From Thermoleophilia bacterium (GTDB lineage Bacteria > Actinomycetota > Thermoleophilia > Gaiellales > Gaiellaceae): 5,266 nucleotides of DNA. The notes below the pieces were generated by a model. The model saw nothing but the letters and a program-made list of their open reading frames with translations. It made no database searches and was not told where the DNA came from. Both the position numbers and the translations under genes were made by a program. Of the stretch, positions 5,003 to 5,266 are shown one piece after another. The stretch covers positions 1-5,266 of the forward strand of contig JAERMP010000165.1 in assembly GCA_016844515.1 (NCBI GenBank). Reading direction: 5' to 3'. The first letter of the stretch is position 1. Each line of letters starts with the position of its first letter.

Positions 5003-5266
5003 TCAGTGGGGCCCGTCCGTGGCAACGAACACGTGGGCAGCCCAGCCTTCGAGCTCCAGACCGCGCACCACCGTCCACCCGTCCGCACGAGGTCGTTCAC
5101 CGGCGACGTAGCCGGAGGTGACGACCGTGCGAGCCGGCTGGCGCGCGAGCAGGGCCTCGACCACCGCGAGCTCGATGTTGGCGACGACGAGGTCGGCTGG
5201 CGGCAGGTCGTCCCGTAAGACGTCCGCCTCATGCACCACGACCGACACGCCGTTTCGCCGTGCAGT
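5003..5266 (-). CDS. prmA: Ribosomal protein L11 methyltransferase, C-terminal part (cut by window edge)
   Basis: PrmA is a cytoplasmic SAM-dependent enzyme that methylates lysines and the N-terminus of ribosomal protein L11. Only the last 87 codons are present, and the reading frame is open to the right edge. The visible part starts inside the Rossmann-fold methyltransferase domain: TARRNGVSVVVHEADVL corresponds to the region after the motif II acidic residue. DLVVANIELAVVEALL carries the N-I pair of the PrmA motif VANI. The tail GLELEGWAAHVFVA is the usual final strands. The SAM-binding glycine motif and the L11-recognition domain lie outside the window. A GTG at 5248 is internal and not the start. 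With so little sequence a related small methyltransferase is possible, but the position next to mtaB fits the hrcA-dnaJ-prmA type of cluster. Confidence 0.85.
   Translation of the reverse strand, partial: TARRNGVSVVVHEADVLRDDLPPADLVVANIELAVVEALLARQPARTVVTSGYVAGERPRADGWTVVRGLELEGWAAHVFVATDGPH

Noticed and set aside
4842..5078. Minus-strand small open frame of 78 codons crossing both repeats
   Set aside because: It begins inside prmA in another frame, and its sequence is explained by the two repeats and GC-rich spacer. No ribosome binding site or family resemblance supports it.
5003..5248. prmA fragment as a complete small gene starting at the GTG at 5248
   Set aside because: The frame stays open to the window edge, and the upstream residues (TARRNG) continue the methyltransferase alignment, so the GTG is internal.

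Overview
The window is a 5.3-kb stretch of GC-rich chromosome. Every credible gene lies on the minus strand, so transcription runs from right to left. In transcription order the genes are: prmA (3' part only), mtaB, a HIT-family gene, yqeY, phoH, ybeY, a fused dgkA-PAP2 gene, cdd and era (5' part only).

This is a housekeeping neighbourhood related to the region that follows the hrcA/dnaJ heat-shock genes in Firmicutes and Actinomycetota. The order prmA-mtaB, then yqeY, phoH, ybeY, dgkA, cdd, era resembles Bacillus. The HIT gene upstream of phoH resembles Streptomyces-type actinobacteria. High GC plus this mixed gene order suggests a deep-branching actinobacterium such as Thermoleophilia or Rubrobacteria. 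That placement is an inference from gene content, not a phylogeny.

Layout from the right: prmA ends at 5003 and is followed by a 174-bp gap. The gap carries two AT-rich, partly palindromic repeats 77 bp apart, which are the most unusual non-coding signal here. mtaB then starts a tightly packed block. mtaB overlaps the HIT gene by 17 bp, and HIT/yqeY, phoH/ybeY, ybeY/dgkA and dgkA/cdd each overlap by 4 bp. Only yqeY-phoH (22 bp) is spaced. A 124-bp gap with a possible promoter separates cdd from era.

The shared theme is translation and RNA maturation: ribosomal protein L11 methylation (PrmA), tRNA A37 thiomethylation (MtaB), rRNA processing and 30S assembly (YbeY, PhoH/YbeZ-like, Era) and a GatB-related tRNA-binding-type protein (YqeY). 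Pyrimidine salvage (Cdd) and a membrane lipid enzyme (DgkA-PAP2) are embedded in it. The DgkA-PAP2 fusion joins a lipid kinase to a lipid phosphatase and could serve undecaprenyl-phosphate supply.

I see no mobile element, CRISPR array, tRNA, rRNA or obvious horizontally acquired system.
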